DNA of 64,000 nt, taken from positions 95,685 through 159,684 of the forward strand of contig NZ_JAUSRH010000010.1 of the NCBI RefSeq assembly GCF_030811715.1, in the 5' to 3' direction. Under the pieces are notes generated by a model. That model saw nothing but the letters and a program-made list of their open reading frames with translations. It searched no databases and was not told the DNA's origin. The DNA is from Sinomonas atrocyanea. Lineage in GTDB: Bacteria; Actinomycetota; Actinomycetes; Actinomycetales; Micrococcaceae. The translations under genes were made by a program, and so were the position numbers. Of the stretch, positions 46,384 to 55,023 are shown piece after piece (position 1 is the stretch's first letter; each line of letters opens with the position of its first letter).

Positions 46384-46629
46384 GCGAGGGGCTGGACGGC
46401 TGCGAGGATCGCGCTCGGCGACCGGACGCCGGCCGACGCGCGCCAGCGCGCCACCGATCTCATCACCGGGGCGGTGGGAGCTGACTACGCGGCCCGCGTC
46501 ACCGTCGGCCAGTCCGAAAGCTCGGGCGTGCGGACCCTCGAGGTACGCGTGGTGGCACCGATCCCCGTCGTCGGCCTGATAGGACCTGCTGGGACGATGG
46601 AGGTCGCGGGCCATGCGCCGCTGCAGTGA
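46384..46629 (+). pseudogene. tadE-like gene, 3' part
   Basis: The frame encodes TAARIALGDRTPADARQRATDLI and a C-terminus of mixed strands ending in EVAGHAPLQ, typical of the second half of a TadE-like pseudopilin in actinobacterial Tad loci. The start codon, the ATAEF-type processing region and the membrane helix are missing. Its stop overlaps the start of the next tadE-like gene by 17 nt. Confidence 0.7.
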
Positions 46630-47071
46630 CCGGCCCCGGCTGGCCCGGGCCGCCGCCCTCGGGGAGGACGGGAGCGCCGTCGTCGAATTCGTCTTCCTCG
46701 GCGTGCTCCTGCTAGTCCCCGTGGTCTACTTCGTCCTCACCGTCGCGGCACTCCAGGGAGCCTCGTTCGCCGCCGCCGGGGCGGCGGACCACGCAGCCAA
46801 GGCCTTCGCGCAGGCGGCGGATGACGCGTCGGCCCACGCGGCGGCCGAGGCATCGGTGCGGGTGGCCCTGTCCGACTTCGGGCTCGCCGAGCAGTCCGCC
46901 CGCCTCGAGGTCGCCTGCGACCGCTCCCCGTGCCTCCAGGCCGGCACCGCCGTCCGCGCTTCGGTGCACGTTGACGTGCCCTTGCCGCTCAGCCCGGTGA
47001 CCTCGGCATTCGGACTCACCGTCGGCCGGATCGACGCCTCCGCCACCCAGATCGTGGGGAGGTTCCGATGA
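46613..47071 (+). CDS. TadE-like pseudopilin
   Basis: A 152-residue protein with the TadE hallmark EDGSAVVEFVFLGVLLLVPVVYFVL (about 18-45), where prepilin peptidase would act, and a small extracellular domain with two cysteines. It is a minor pilin of the Tad system. ATG overlapping the upstream fragment; the stop overlaps the tadG-like start (ATGA). Confidence 0.82.
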   Translation: MRRCSDRPRLARAAALGEDGSAVVEFVFLGVLLLVPVVYFVLTVAALQGASFAAAGAADHAAKAFAQAADDASAHAAAEASVRVALSDFGLAEQSARLEVACDRSPCLQAGTAVRASVHVDVPLPLSPVTSAFGLTVGRIDASATQIVGRFR

Positions 47072-47550
47072 CCGGGTGGGCGGCCGCCGTCGTGCGTCGC
47101 ATGCGGCGCGGCCGCGACGCGGACGAATCCGGGCAGCTGACGGTGCTCATCATCGGGTTCACCGCGCTGTGCCTCCTCGTGGCCACCACGGTGATGGCCG
47201 TATCGGCGGTGCACATCGAGTTCAAGAAGCTGCTCTCGGCGGCCGACGGCGCCGCGGTGGCCGCCGCTGACAGCTTCACCTTGGTCGAGACCGCAGCTGG
47301 TGACGGGCCGCCGGCCGCCGTGCTCGCACCGGAGAAGGTGCGGGGCGTCGTGGCGTCCTATCTCGCGCGCGACGGCTCCGCGGCCCGGTTCGAGGGTCTG
47401 ACGGTGGCGGCAGCGACCGGGAGCCCCGACGGCCGCACGGCCACCGTGACCCTGACCGCCGTCGCCCGCATCCCAGTGGTCAACGTCATCCTTCCCGACG
47501 GGGTGCCGATCCAGGCGACCTCCAGCGCGAGGGCGAGGCTCCTGCGATGA
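47068..47550 (+). CDS. TadG-like pilus protein
   Basis: A 160-residue protein beginning with a basic stretch, then DESGQLTVLIIGFTALCLLVATTVMAV (membrane helix) and an extracellular part with ADGAAVAAADSF, the pattern of TadG/Flp-assembly N-terminal domains in actinobacteria (sometimes called Rv3654c-like). It is the last gene of the Tad operon and is intact. Confidence 0.8.
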   Translation: MTGWAAAVVRRMRRGRDADESGQLTVLIIGFTALCLLVATTVMAVSAVHIEFKKLLSAADGAAVAAADSFTLVETAAGDGPPAAVLAPEKVRGVVASYLARDGSAARFEGLTVAAATGSPDGRTATVTLTAVARIPVVNVILPDGVPIQATSSARARLLR

Positions 47551-47572
47551 CGTCAGGCGGGCCGGTGGTCCC

Positions 47573-47601
47573 TTGTAGGCCGACGGGAGCAGCCCTACGA
47601 T
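47573..47601 (+). promoter_or_regulatory. Promoter of the LGFP/VanY gene
   Basis: TTGTAG (47573-47578), 17-nt spacer, TACGAT (47596-47601). It would give an untranslated leader of about 45 nt with the AGGGGA ribosome site of the downstream gene. Confidence 0.45.
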
Positions 47602-47653
47602 GCGGGAAGATGGCGAGCGGACCGCCGCAGCGGGACCGAGATCAGGGGACGTC

Positions 47654-48787
47654 ATGACCACCTTGCTCCGCAGATGGGCGGCAATCATTGCCGCGGTCCT
47701 CCTCGCCGGCGCACTGGGTGCCTCGCCGGCCAGCGCACTCGACGACGGCGGTGCCATCAACGCCGCCTACCAGCGGCTCGGTGGCAGCGCAGGACGGCTG
47801 GGGAACCCGATCGACGCCGGACGGTGCGGGCTCAAGGACGACGGCTGCGTCCGGCACTACCAGGGTGGGAGCATCCACTTCTCGCGCGCCAGCGGCGCCC
47901 ATGCGACGTGGGGAGGCATCGAGGCCAGATGGGCCGGGCTGGGATGGGAGACGGGACACCTCGGCTACGCGGTGGGGGGAGAGCGGTGCGGCCTGCGCGG
48001 GGGCGGCTGCTACCAGGACTTCCAGGGCGGCAAGGTGTACTGGTCACCGGCCCTCGGAACGAACCCGGTGTGGGGCGCGATCGGCGCGTACTGGGCGTCG
48101 TACGGGTGGGAGAACGGGCCCTTCGGGTATCCGACCTCGGCCGAGGTGTGCGCAGCCAGGTGCACGCAGAGCTTCTGGGGCGGCCAGATCACGTGGAACC
48201 CGAACGCGCCGATGTCCTACAGCCTCTGGGACTGGAACCCGCTCGTCGCAGTGAACAAGCGCCGGCCGCTGAGCCCCCTCACGTATGCACCGCCTTCCCT
48301 GGTCTGGGTCGGCACCCAGCAGATGCGTGCGGACGCGGCGGGCGCGCTCCGGAAGATGATCAGCGACGCCGCCGCGGCAGGGGTGCCGATCACGACCGTG
48401 AGCGGGTACCGCTCCTACAGCGACCAGGCGGCGCTCTACGGTTCCTACGTGGCGCGGTACGGCCAGGCCTATGCCGACACCATCTCCGCCCGCCCCGGAT
48501 TCAGCGAGCACCAGACCGGGCTCGCCATGGACATCGGGAACCCGGGCGCCCCCTGCGGCCTCCAGGCGTGCTTCCGTGACACCCCCGCGGGGAGGTTCGC
48601 GGCGGCCAACGCCTGGAGGTACGGGTTCATCGTGCGCTATCCCGACGGCTTCCAGGGAATCACCGGGTACACCTTCGAGCCCTGGCACCTGAGGTACGTG
48701 GGAACCAACGCCGCCGCCCAGATGCGCTCCTGGGGCGTGCCGACCCTCGAGCAGTACTTCCTGATGGCTGCGGCCCCCGGCTACTGA
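47654..48787 (+). CDS. LGFP-repeat D-Ala-D-Ala carboxypeptidase (VanY/M15)
   Basis: A 377-residue secreted protein. A signal peptide (about 1-29) precedes about three LGFP repeats (residues about 30-195, with GLKDDGCVRHYQGG and GLRGGGCYQDFQGG) and a VanY peptidase M15 domain (about 220-370). Zinc and catalytic motifs are SEHQTGLAMDIG and FEPWHLRYVG. It trims D-Ala from peptidoglycan stem peptides. The ATG at 47654 has AGGGGA 6 nt upstream. Here the LGFP repeats precede the enzyme, opposite to the lysozyme at 14339. Confidence 0.92.
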   Translation: MTTLLRRWAAIIAAVLLAGALGASPASALDDGGAINAAYQRLGGSAGRLGNPIDAGRCGLKDDGCVRHYQGGSIHFSRASGAHATWGGIEARWAGLGWETGHLGYAVGGERCGLRGGGCYQDFQGGKVYWSPALGTNPVWGAIGAYWASYGWENGPFGYPTSAEVCAARCTQSFWGGQITWNPNAPMSYSLWDWNPLVAVNKRRPLSPLTYAPPSLVWVGTQQMRADAAGALRKMISDAAAAGVPITTVSGYRSYSDQAALYGSYVARYGQAYADTISARPGFSEHQTGLAMDIGNPGAPCGLQACFRDTPAGRFAAANAWRYGFIVRYPDGFQGITGYTFEPWHLRYVGTNAAAQMRSWGVPTLEQYFLMAAAPGY

Positions 48788-48833
48788 CCGGACGCGCGGC
48801 CGTGCCGCGGCCATGGCGTAATCTTGGATGGAT

Positions 48834-49952
48834 ATGGCTGACATCGACTTTCCCGCAGAGATCCGCGCCCTCCGCGCCACCCACTCCTCCATCGAGCAGG
48901 TCACGGACGTCGCCTCGCTGCGGGCCGAGATCGCCGAGCTGAGCGAGGCCGCCGGCGCCCCGGACCTGTGGGACGACCCCTCGAAGGCCCAGCAGGTCAC
49001 ATCCCGGCTGTCCCACCGGCAGTCCGAGCTCGAGCGGGTCGAGAAGCTCGGGGAGCGGATCGACGACCTCGAGGTCCTCGTGGAGCTCGCCAAGGAAGAG
49101 GGCGACGACGACGCGCTCGCCGAGGCGTCGAAAGAACTCGGCTCGATCAGCAAGGCCCTCGAGGAGCTCGAAGTCGTCACGCTCCTCAATGGCGAGTACG
49201 ACGAGCGCGAGGCCGTCGTGACGATCCGCGCCGGAGCGGGCGGTGTCGACGCCGCCGACTTCGCCGAGATGCTCATGCGCATGTACCTCCGCTGGGCGGA
49301 GCGGCGCGGCTACTCGACCAAGGTCATGGACACCTCCTATGCGGAGGAGGCGGGCCTGAAGTCCGCGACCTTCGAGGTCAACGCTCCCTTCGCCTACGGC
49401 ACGCTCTCCGTCGAGGCCGGCACGCACCGTCTCGTGAGGATCAGCCCCTTCGACAACCAGGGCCGGCGCCAGACGTCCTTCGCGGCCGTCGAGGTCATCC
49501 CGCTCATCGAGCAGACCGACCACATCGACATCCCGGACAACGAGATCCGCGTGGACGTCTTCAGGTCCTCGGGCCCGGGCGGCCAGTCCGTCAACACGAC
49601 TGACTCCGCCGTGCGGCTCACGCACATCCCCACGGGTCTGGTCGTCTCGATGCAGAACGAGAAGTCCCAGATCCAGAACCGTGCCGCCGCCATGCGCGTC
49701 CTGCAGTCGCGGCTCCTGCTGCTGAAGAAGGAGCAGGAGGACGCCGAGAAGAAGGCGCTCGCGGGCGACGTCAAAGCGTCGTGGGGCGATCAGATGCGCT
49801 CGTACGTGCTCAATCCGTACCAGATGGTCAAGGACCTGCGCACGGACCACGAGGTCGGCAACACCGCCGCGGTCCTCGACGGAGACATCGACGACTTCAT
49901 CGACGCAGGCATCCGCTGGCGCGCCGGGCAGCGCCAGCACGCCGAGAGCTAG
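48834..49952 (+). CDS. prfB: Peptide chain release factor 2
   Basis: RF2 reads UGA and UAA stop codons. The anticodon-like ISPF motif ([20 protein letters not shown]) and the catalytic GGQ ([18 protein letters not shown]) are present. At 372 residues it is full length and in one frame, without the programmed frameshift found in many bacteria. ATG at 48834 gives [14 protein letters not shown], the usual start; an ATG two codons earlier is also in frame. A TAATCT -10-like box is at 48819. A strong terminator follows. Confidence 0.95.
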   Translation: MADIDFPAEIRALRATHSSIEQVTDVASLRAEIAELSEAAGAPDLWDDPSKAQQVTSRLSHRQSELERVEKLGERIDDLEVLVELAKEEGDDDALAEASKELGSISKALEELEVVTLLNGEYDEREAVVTIRAGAGGVDAADFAEMLMRMYLRWAERRGYSTKVMDTSYAEEAGLKSATFEVNAPFAYGTLSVEAGTHRLVRISPFDNQGRRQTSFAAVEVIPLIEQTDHIDIPDNEIRVDVFRSSGPGGQSVNTTDSAVRLTHIPTGLVVSMQNEKSQIQNRAAAMRVLQSRLLLLKKEQEDAEKKALAGDVKASWGDQMRSYVLNPYQMVKDLRTDHEVGNTAAVLDGDIDDFIDAGIRWRAGQRQHAES

Positions 49953-49971
49953 AGCGGACCCCGAGCTCTCC

Positions 49972-50008
49972 GGGCCCGGAGCCTCCTGTTGGAGGCTCCG
50001 GGCCCTTT
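49972..50008 (+). terminator. Rho-independent terminator after prfB
   Basis: A perfect 15-bp stem (GGGCCCGGAGCCTCC and its complement), a TGTT loop and TTT follow 20 nt after the prfB stop. Confidence 0.92.
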
Positions 50009-50031
50009 CTGTGCGCCACACTGGCCGCCTT

Positions 50032-50157
50032 GCGCTCCCACGGGGTGACCTCGCGCTCCCACGGGGTGACCTCGCGCGCCTACGGGGTGACGTCGCGCTC
50101 CCGCGGGGTGACCTCGCGCGCCTACGGGGTGACGTCGCGCTCCCGCGGGGTGACTTC
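50032..50157. repeat. Six tandem 21-bp repeats upstream of the liv operon
   Basis: Six head-to-tail 21-bp units fill 50032-50157. All share the core CGGGGTGAC. Two subtypes alternate: one with GCGCTCCC(A/G)C before the core, one with GCGCGCCTA. Two helical turns per unit puts every copy on the same DNA face, as in arrays of protein sites. There are no spacers, so it is not CRISPR. Confidence 0.85.
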
Positions 50158-50177
50158 GGCGGAAGGGGAGGGACCCC

Positions 50178-50234
50178 TTGACGGCGACCCCTCGCCGTCG
50201 TACGTTTTCCGTAACCTGAATCACCTTTCAGGTT
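50178..50234 (+). promoter_or_regulatory. Promoter and two palindromes of the liv operon
   Basis: TTGACG (50178-50183), 17-nt spacer, TACGTT (50201-50206) form a good promoter. The spacer is filled by the palindrome GACGGCGA-CCCC-TCGCCGTC (50180-50199). A second palindrome AACCTGAA-N6-TTCAGGTT (50213-50234) lies at the expected transcript start. Both fit repressor operators; the TetR gene in the same operon is the obvious candidate. Confidence 0.65.
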
Positions 50235-50287
50235 CCGGCCTGCCCGCCGGAACCCTCTTCCGAACCACCCGCACGAAAGGCATCCGC

Positions 50288-51490
50288 GTGAAGGCAACGA
50301 CGAAGTTCCTCCTCACCGCCTCCCTGGCCACAGGCCTCGCCGCGACGGGGTGCGCCCCCAGCACCTCCAGCGCCGCCGGCGCCGGCGGCGCCTCGGACGC
50401 GGCGCGCACGGTCAACGTGGGCATCGTCTACTCCAAGACCGGCCCGCTCGCGGCCTACGGTGCGGCCTACTACCAGGGCCTCCAGGCCGGGATCAAGTAC
50501 GCGACCGGCGGTACCGGCAAGGTCGGCAACGCCACCCTGAACCTGACCTACCAGGACGACGCGGGCGATCCGGACAAGGCCGTCGCCGAGGCCAAGGACC
50601 TCATCGGCAAGGACTACAAGATCCTCGCCGGCACCGTCGTCTCGGGCGTCGCCCTCAAGCTGGCCCAGCAGGCCGAGCAGAACAAGGTCCTCTACATCTC
50701 GGGCCCCGCCGCCACCGACGCGCTCCAGGGCGCCAACAAGTACACCTTCCGCTCGGGGCGGCAGTCCCTCCAGGACGTGGCCACCGCCGGCACCTTCGTG
50801 GACAACCTCCAGGGCAAGAAGATCGTGGTCTTCGCCCAGAACAACGCCTTCGGGCAGGGCAACGTCGCGGCCGTCAAGGCCGTCCTCGGCGCCAAGGGTG
50901 CCACCGTGCAGCAGGTCCTCGTCCCCGAGGACGCCACCGAGTTCACCCCCTTCGCACGCCAGATCATCGATGCCAAGCCCGCCATGACGTTCGTCGCGTG
51001 GGCCGGCGCCACGAGCGGGGCCATGTGGCAGTCGCTCACCCAGCAGGGCGTCTTCGACGCCGCCCCCGTGGTCACGGGCCTCGGCGACGCGTCGACCTTC
51101 TCGGCCTACGGCGCCGCGAGCGGCAAGATCAGCTTCCTCAGCCACTACTTCCCGGGCGCCGGCGGCAACAACGCCGTCGAGCAGGAGATGGTCAAGGACG
51201 TCCAGGCCGCCGGGGCCAAGCCGGACCTCTTCACCCCCGACGGCTTCGTGGCCGGCCAGATGATCGTCCAGGCGGTCAAGTCCGGTGCCAACGTCGACGA
51301 CATGGTCAAGGGCCTCGAGGGCTACTCGTTCGACGGACCCAAGGGCAAGGAGAGCGTCCGGGCCTCGGACCACGTGCTCGTCCAGCCGATGTACCAGGCC
51401 AAGCTCGTCCAGAAGGACGGCGCGTGGACGCCGCAGCTGGTCAAGGCGGTCCCGGCCGACGCCGTGGCCCCGGCCGAGAAGAAGAGCTGA
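50288..51490 (+). CDS. livK: Branched-chain-type ABC transporter substrate-binding lipoprotein
   Basis: A 400-residue lipoprotein: signal peptide with lipobox ATGC (about Cys22), then a type I periplasmic binding fold (VNVGIVYSKTGPLAAYGAAYYQGLQAGIKY, KILAGTVVSGVALKLAQQAEQ). It binds the substrate outside the membrane. GTG start with GAAAGG 7 nt upstream. The substrate need not be an amino acid: the acyl-CoA synthetase and hydrolase in the operon suggest a carboxylic or aromatic acid. Confidence 0.9.
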   Translation: MKATTKFLLTASLATGLAATGCAPSTSSAAGAGGASDAARTVNVGIVYSKTGPLAAYGAAYYQGLQAGIKYATGGTGKVGNATLNLTYQDDAGDPDKAVAEAKDLIGKDYKILAGTVVSGVALKLAQQAEQNKVLYISGPAATDALQGANKYTFRSGRQSLQDVATAGTFVDNLQGKKIVVFAQNNAFGQGNVAAVKAVLGAKGATVQQVLVPEDATEFTPFARQIIDAKPAMTFVAWAGATSGAMWQSLTQQGVFDAAPVVTGLGDASTFSAYGAASGKISFLSHYFPGAGGNNAVEQEMVKDVQAAGAKPDLFTPDGFVAGQMIVQAVKSGANVDDMVKGLEGYSFDGPKGKESVRASDHVLVQPMYQAKLVQKDGAWTPQLVKAVPADAVAPAEKKS

Positions 51491-51495
51491 CCGGC

Positions 51496-52263
51496 GTGGC
51501 AGCGGGTCCGCAGAGTCCCGCCCTTGCGGTGGAGGGCCTCGGGCTCGCGATCGGCGGTGCGAGCATCCTCGCGGAGGTCGGCTTCGCCGTCGCCAAGGGG
51601 GAGATGCTCGGGGTGATCGGCCCCAACGGTGCGGGCAAGACGACCCTCTTCAACGTCCTCTCGGGCCTCGCCCGGCCCACCGCGGGCCGCGTGCTCCTCG
51701 ACGGCCGGGACGTCACCGGCCTCCCCGTGCACCGGCGCGCCAAGGCGGGGCTGGGGCGGACATTCCAGACCTCCAGCCTGTTCGGGGCACTGAGCGTGCT
51801 CGAGAACGTCCGCCTCGCGGCCCAGGCGCGGCTCGGCGGCTCGCTCTCGGTGCTCGCCTTCCCGCGGACGCACGACGCCGCCACGCGCCGCGCGCGGGAG
51901 AGGCTCGCCGAGGTGGGGCTCGCCGACAAGGAGGGGCTGCGGGCGCAGGACCTCTCCCATGGAGACAAGAGGAAGGTGGAGATCGCGATGATGCTCGCGA
52001 CCGACCCGAGCGTGGTCCTGCTCGACGAGCCCATGGCGGGTGTCGGCTCGGGGGACGTGGGCGCGCTGACCGAGGTGATCCGGGACCTCCACCGGGACCG
52101 CGGGACCACGGTGCTCATGGTCGAGCACCACATGGACGTGGTCCTGGGACTCGTGGACCGCGTCGCGGTCATGCACCACGGACGGCTGCTGGCCATCGGC
52201 ACGCCGGACGCCGTCATGGCCGACGACACCGTGCAGGCCGCGTATCTGGGGGAGCCCGTATGA
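51496..52263 (+). CDS. livG: Branched-chain-type ABC transporter ATPase
   Basis: A 255-residue ATPase: Walker A GPNGAGKTTLFN, GRTFQTSSLFGALSVLENV, signature DLSHGDKRKVEIAMML (SHGD in place of SGGQ is usual for LivG), Walker B VVLLDEPMAGV. GTG start 5 nt after the livK stop; its end overlaps livF (ATGA). Confidence 0.92.
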   Translation: MAAGPQSPALAVEGLGLAIGGASILAEVGFAVAKGEMLGVIGPNGAGKTTLFNVLSGLARPTAGRVLLDGRDVTGLPVHRRAKAGLGRTFQTSSLFGALSVLENVRLAAQARLGGSLSVLAFPRTHDAATRRARERLAEVGLADKEGLRAQDLSHGDKRKVEIAMMLATDPSVVLLDEPMAGVGSGDVGALTEVIRDLHRDRGTTVLMVEHHMDVVLGLVDRVAVMHHGRLLAIGTPDAVMADDTVQAAYLGEPV

Positions 52264-53033
52264 CCGCGGTCCTCGAGATCGAGGGGCTCTCGGCCCACGT
52301 GGGCGGCCAGCAGGTGGTCGAGGCCGTGGGCTTCGCCGTGCCCGACCGCGGCGTGACGGCCCTGCTCGGCCGCAACGGCGTGGGAAAGACGAGCACCCTG
52401 AAGGCGGTCCTCGGCCTCATCGGCCGCCGCGGACGGGTCACCCTGGCCGGCGAGCGGATCGACGGGCTGCCGACCCACCGGATCGTCCAGCGCGGCGTGG
52501 GCTATGTCCCCGAGGACCGCGAGGTCTTCTCCAAGCTCACCGTGCAGGAGAACCTCCAGCTCTCTGTCCGCGGGCGCGGCTCGAAGGAGCGCCGGGACCT
52601 CGTTGCCGACCTGTTCCCCGACCTCGTCCGCCGGGCCCATCAGGCGGCGGGGACACTCTCGGGCGGCCAGCAGCAGATGGTCTCGCTCGCCCGTGCCCTG
52701 CTGAACGAGAACCGGATCCTCCTCGTGGACGAGCCGACCAAGGGCCTTGCCCCGAAGGTCGTCCAAGAGGTGGCCGTGGCGCTCGAGGCAGCCGCACGGG
52801 CCGTCCCGATCCTGCTCGTGGAGCAGAACCTCGCGGTGGTCCGCCGCCTCGCCGCCGGGGCAATCGTGCTCTCGGGCGGGCGCGTCGTGCACCGCGCGGA
52901 CGACGCGCGCGAGCTGCTCGACGACGAGCCCCTCACCCGCCGCCTGCTCGGGGTCGGCGGGGATGCCATCGGCGGGGACGGGGTCGGCGGGGACGCCGAG
53001 GAGACCGGGGATGCCAAGGAGGCTGCCCGATGA
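52260..53033 (+). CDS. livF: Branched-chain-type ABC transporter ATPase
   Basis: A 257-residue ATPase: Walker A GRNGVGKTSTLK, GYVPEDREVFSKLTVQENLQ, signature TLSGGQQQMVSLARAL, Walker B RILLVDEPTKGLAP. The C-terminal 30 residues are a Gly/Asp-rich extension made by short repeats of GGDGVGGD type. It overlaps livG and livH by 4 nt. Confidence 0.92.
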   Translation: MTAVLEIEGLSAHVGGQQVVEAVGFAVPDRGVTALLGRNGVGKTSTLKAVLGLIGRRGRVTLAGERIDGLPTHRIVQRGVGYVPEDREVFSKLTVQENLQLSVRGRGSKERRDLVADLFPDLVRRAHQAAGTLSGGQQQMVSLARALLNENRILLVDEPTKGLAPKVVQEVAVALEAAARAVPILLVEQNLAVVRRLAAGAIVLSGGRVVHRADDARELLDDEPLTRRLLGVGGDAIGGDGVGGDAEETGDAKEAAR

Positions 53034-53902
53034 GCACCGTCATCCTCCTCCTCGTCACGGGACTGGGCCTGGGGGCCCTCTACTTCCTCGTGGCCTCCGG
53101 CCTGTCGCTCATCTACGGGCTCATGGGCGTCCTGAACTTCGCGCACGGCTCGTTCCTGACGCTCGGGGCCTTCCTCGGCTGGGAGGCCGCCAGGCGGCTC
53201 GGCGCGGACTCCTGGTGGTCCTTCCTGCTCTCGCTCGTCGTGGGCGCGGCCGCGGGGGCCGCCGTCGCGGCGGTCACCGAGCTCGCGCTCATCCGCCCGC
53301 TGTACCTGCGGCACATCGAGCAGGTGCTCGTCACCGTGGGGCTCTCGCTCGCCACGGTGGCGCTGTTCGACGGGATCTGGGGCACCGACGCCGTCTACAT
53401 CGGCGGACCGGCCTGGTTCAAGGACACGACCGACGTCCTCGGCGCCAAGGTCCCCAACGACAGGTTCGTGGCCATCGTCTGCGCCGGCCTCGTCCTCGCG
53501 GGCCTCGTGGTCTTCCTCAGGCGCACGCGGTACGGCCTCATCATCCGCGCGGGGGTGGAGAACCGGGCGATGGTGACGGCGCTCGGCATCGACGTCCGGA
53601 AGGCGTTCACGCTCGTCTTCGCGATCGGCGGCGCCGCCGCCGGCCTGGGCGGCGTGCTCGCGAGCCACTACTTCGGCTACGTCTCACCCCTGCTGGGCGG
53701 CTCGCTGCTCATCTTCGCGTTCATCGTCACCGTGATCGGCGGCCTCGGCTCCCTCACCGGAGCTGCGATCGCCTCCGTCGGGGTCGCGGTGCTCCAGCAG
53801 TTCGCCAACTTCTACTTCGGGATCGGTGATTTCGTGGTCGTCCTCGCCCTCGCCGTGGTGCTGCTCGTCCGCCCCCGCGGCCTCCTCGGGGCGGCGGCGT
53901 GA
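53030..53902 (+). CDS. livH: Branched-chain-type ABC transporter permease
   Basis: A 290-residue permease with eight hydrophobic segments and the LivH signatures GLSLIYGLMGVLNFAHGSFL and IGGAAAGLGGVLASHYFG. It overlaps livF and livM by 4 nt. Confidence 0.92.
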   Translation: MSTVILLLVTGLGLGALYFLVASGLSLIYGLMGVLNFAHGSFLTLGAFLGWEAARRLGADSWWSFLLSLVVGAAAGAAVAAVTELALIRPLYLRHIEQVLVTVGLSLATVALFDGIWGTDAVYIGGPAWFKDTTDVLGAKVPNDRFVAIVCAGLVLAGLVVFLRRTRYGLIIRAGVENRAMVTALGIDVRKAFTLVFAIGGAAAGLGGVLASHYFGYVSPLLGGSLLIFAFIVTVIGGLGSLTGAAIASVGVAVLQQFANFYFGIGDFVVVLALAVVLLVRPRGLLGAAA

Positions 53903-55023
53903 CCGCGCCGGAGGGGCTCAGGCCCCGTGTCCGCCGTGGCGCCGCGCCCTGGGGACGGGTTGCCGGCGGCGGGGCCGCGGTCCTGGTCCTGGCCCTGCTG
54001 CCGCTCTTCGCGATCGACCTCCCCGGCATCCTGCCGGGCCCGACCTACACGCCGGGCTCGCTGCAGCTGCTCGCGCTGTGCTTCGCGATGGCGGCGGCGG
54101 CGCTGAGCTATCACCTCCTGCTGGGAGCGGCCGGCCTGCTTTCGTTCGGCCATGCCCTCTCCTTCGGTGCCGGGGTGTACGGCCTCGCCGTCATCCTCGG
54201 ACACCTCGGGCTGCCCCTCGTTCCCGCGGCGCTGCTGGCCCTCGTGCTGGCCATCGTCCTCGCCCTCGCGGTCGGCAGCATCAGCCTGCGGGTGGGCGGC
54301 ATCCCGTTCGCGATGGTGACGCTCGCCTTCGCCCAGGCCGGCTCGGTGCTCGTGCGCCGCAACCCGGGCGGGGCAACGGGCGGGGACGAGGGTCTGAGCC
54401 TGTCCGCCGAGAACCTGCCGGATGCCCTCGTGGGCGTGGTCAACACCCGCAACCTCTACTGGCTGGCCCTCGCGGCGCTCGTCGCGGTCTACGCGGTCGT
54501 GCTGTGGATCCAGTCCAGCCGGGCCGGCCACGTGGCCGAGGCCGTGCGGGAGAACGAGCTGAGGGCGCGGGTGCTCGGGCTCGCACCGTTCGCGCCGAAG
54601 CTCCTGGTGTTCACGGTCGGCGGAGCGCTGGCCGCGCTGGCCGGGATGGTCTTCCTGCTCCTCCAGTCGGGTGCCGTGCCGAGCTCGGTGTCCTCGGACT
54701 TCACCATCACGCTCCTGGTCATGGTGGTGCTCGGCGGCGTCGGGTCGCGGTGGGGCGCGGTGGTCGGTGGCGTGCTGTACACGCTGCTCGACCAGCGGCT
54801 CGCCGCGCTCGCGGCCTCGCCCGCCATCAAGGAGCTCCCGCCGGTGCTGCGGATCCCGCTGTCCGAACCCCTGTTCATCCTCGGTACGCTGTTCATCCTC
54901 GTGGTGGTGTTCCTTCCGGGCGGCCTCGCCGGCGCTGCCGCGAGGCTGCGGCCGCGGCGCCGCGGCGCCGCACGCGCGCCCGAGCCGGAGGAACGGCTCG
55001 AACGAGTACTGGAGGACGCATGA
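53899..55023 (+). CDS. livM: Branched-chain-type ABC transporter permease
   Basis: A 374-residue permease with about ten hydrophobic segments. LivM signatures are LSYHLLLGAAGLLSFGHALSF, FAMVTLAFAQ and AVRENELRARVLGL. GTG start overlapping livH; its stop overlaps the acyl-CoA synthetase ATG. Confidence 0.92.
   Translation: MTAPEGLRPRVRRGAAPWGRVAGGGAAVLVLALLPLFAIDLPGILPGPTYTPGSLQLLALCFAMAAAALSYHLLLGAAGLLSFGHALSFGAGVYGLAVILGHLGLPLVPAALLALVLAIVLALAVGSISLRVGGIPFAMVTLAFAQAGSVLVRRNPGGATGGDEGLSLSAENLPDALVGVVNTRNLYWLALAALVAVYAVVLWIQSSRAGHVAEAVRENELRARVLGLAPFAPKLLVFTVGGALAALAGMVFLLLQSGAVPSSVSSDFTITLLVMVVLGGVGSRWGAVVGGVLYTLLDQRLAALAASPAIKELPPVLRIPLSEPLFILGTLFILVVVFLPGGLAGAAARLRPRRRGAARAPEPEERLERVLEDA

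Larger units (their letters stand above)
43960..46394. mobile_element. Segment 3: insertion between pilin-region gene and tadE (about 2.4 kb)
   Basis: GGGCTG occurs at 43960-43965 and 46389-46394. To its left a pilin-region gene stops short; to its right a tadE 3' end appears without its start. The two sides share phase across the repeat and would read GDVPGW-TAARIALGD if rejoined. The tadE membrane helix would still be missing, so a small deletion probably came with the insertion. The segment has three genes and hairpins near both ends, and no recombinase. Confidence 0.55.

Noticed and set aside
35706..46397. A single 10.7-kb element from tadC to tadE with imperfect terminal inverted repeats (CGTCAACCCCTCG against CGTCCAGCCCCTCG)
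   Set aside because: The tadC tail found intact at 43709-43792 shows that the region is two separate insertions, so the partial match is probably chance.
48834..49952. Programmed frameshift in prfB
   Set aside because: The gene is open in one frame from start to stop.
50032..50157. Possible CRISPR array
   Set aside because: Repeats are contiguous with no spacers, and no cas genes are present.
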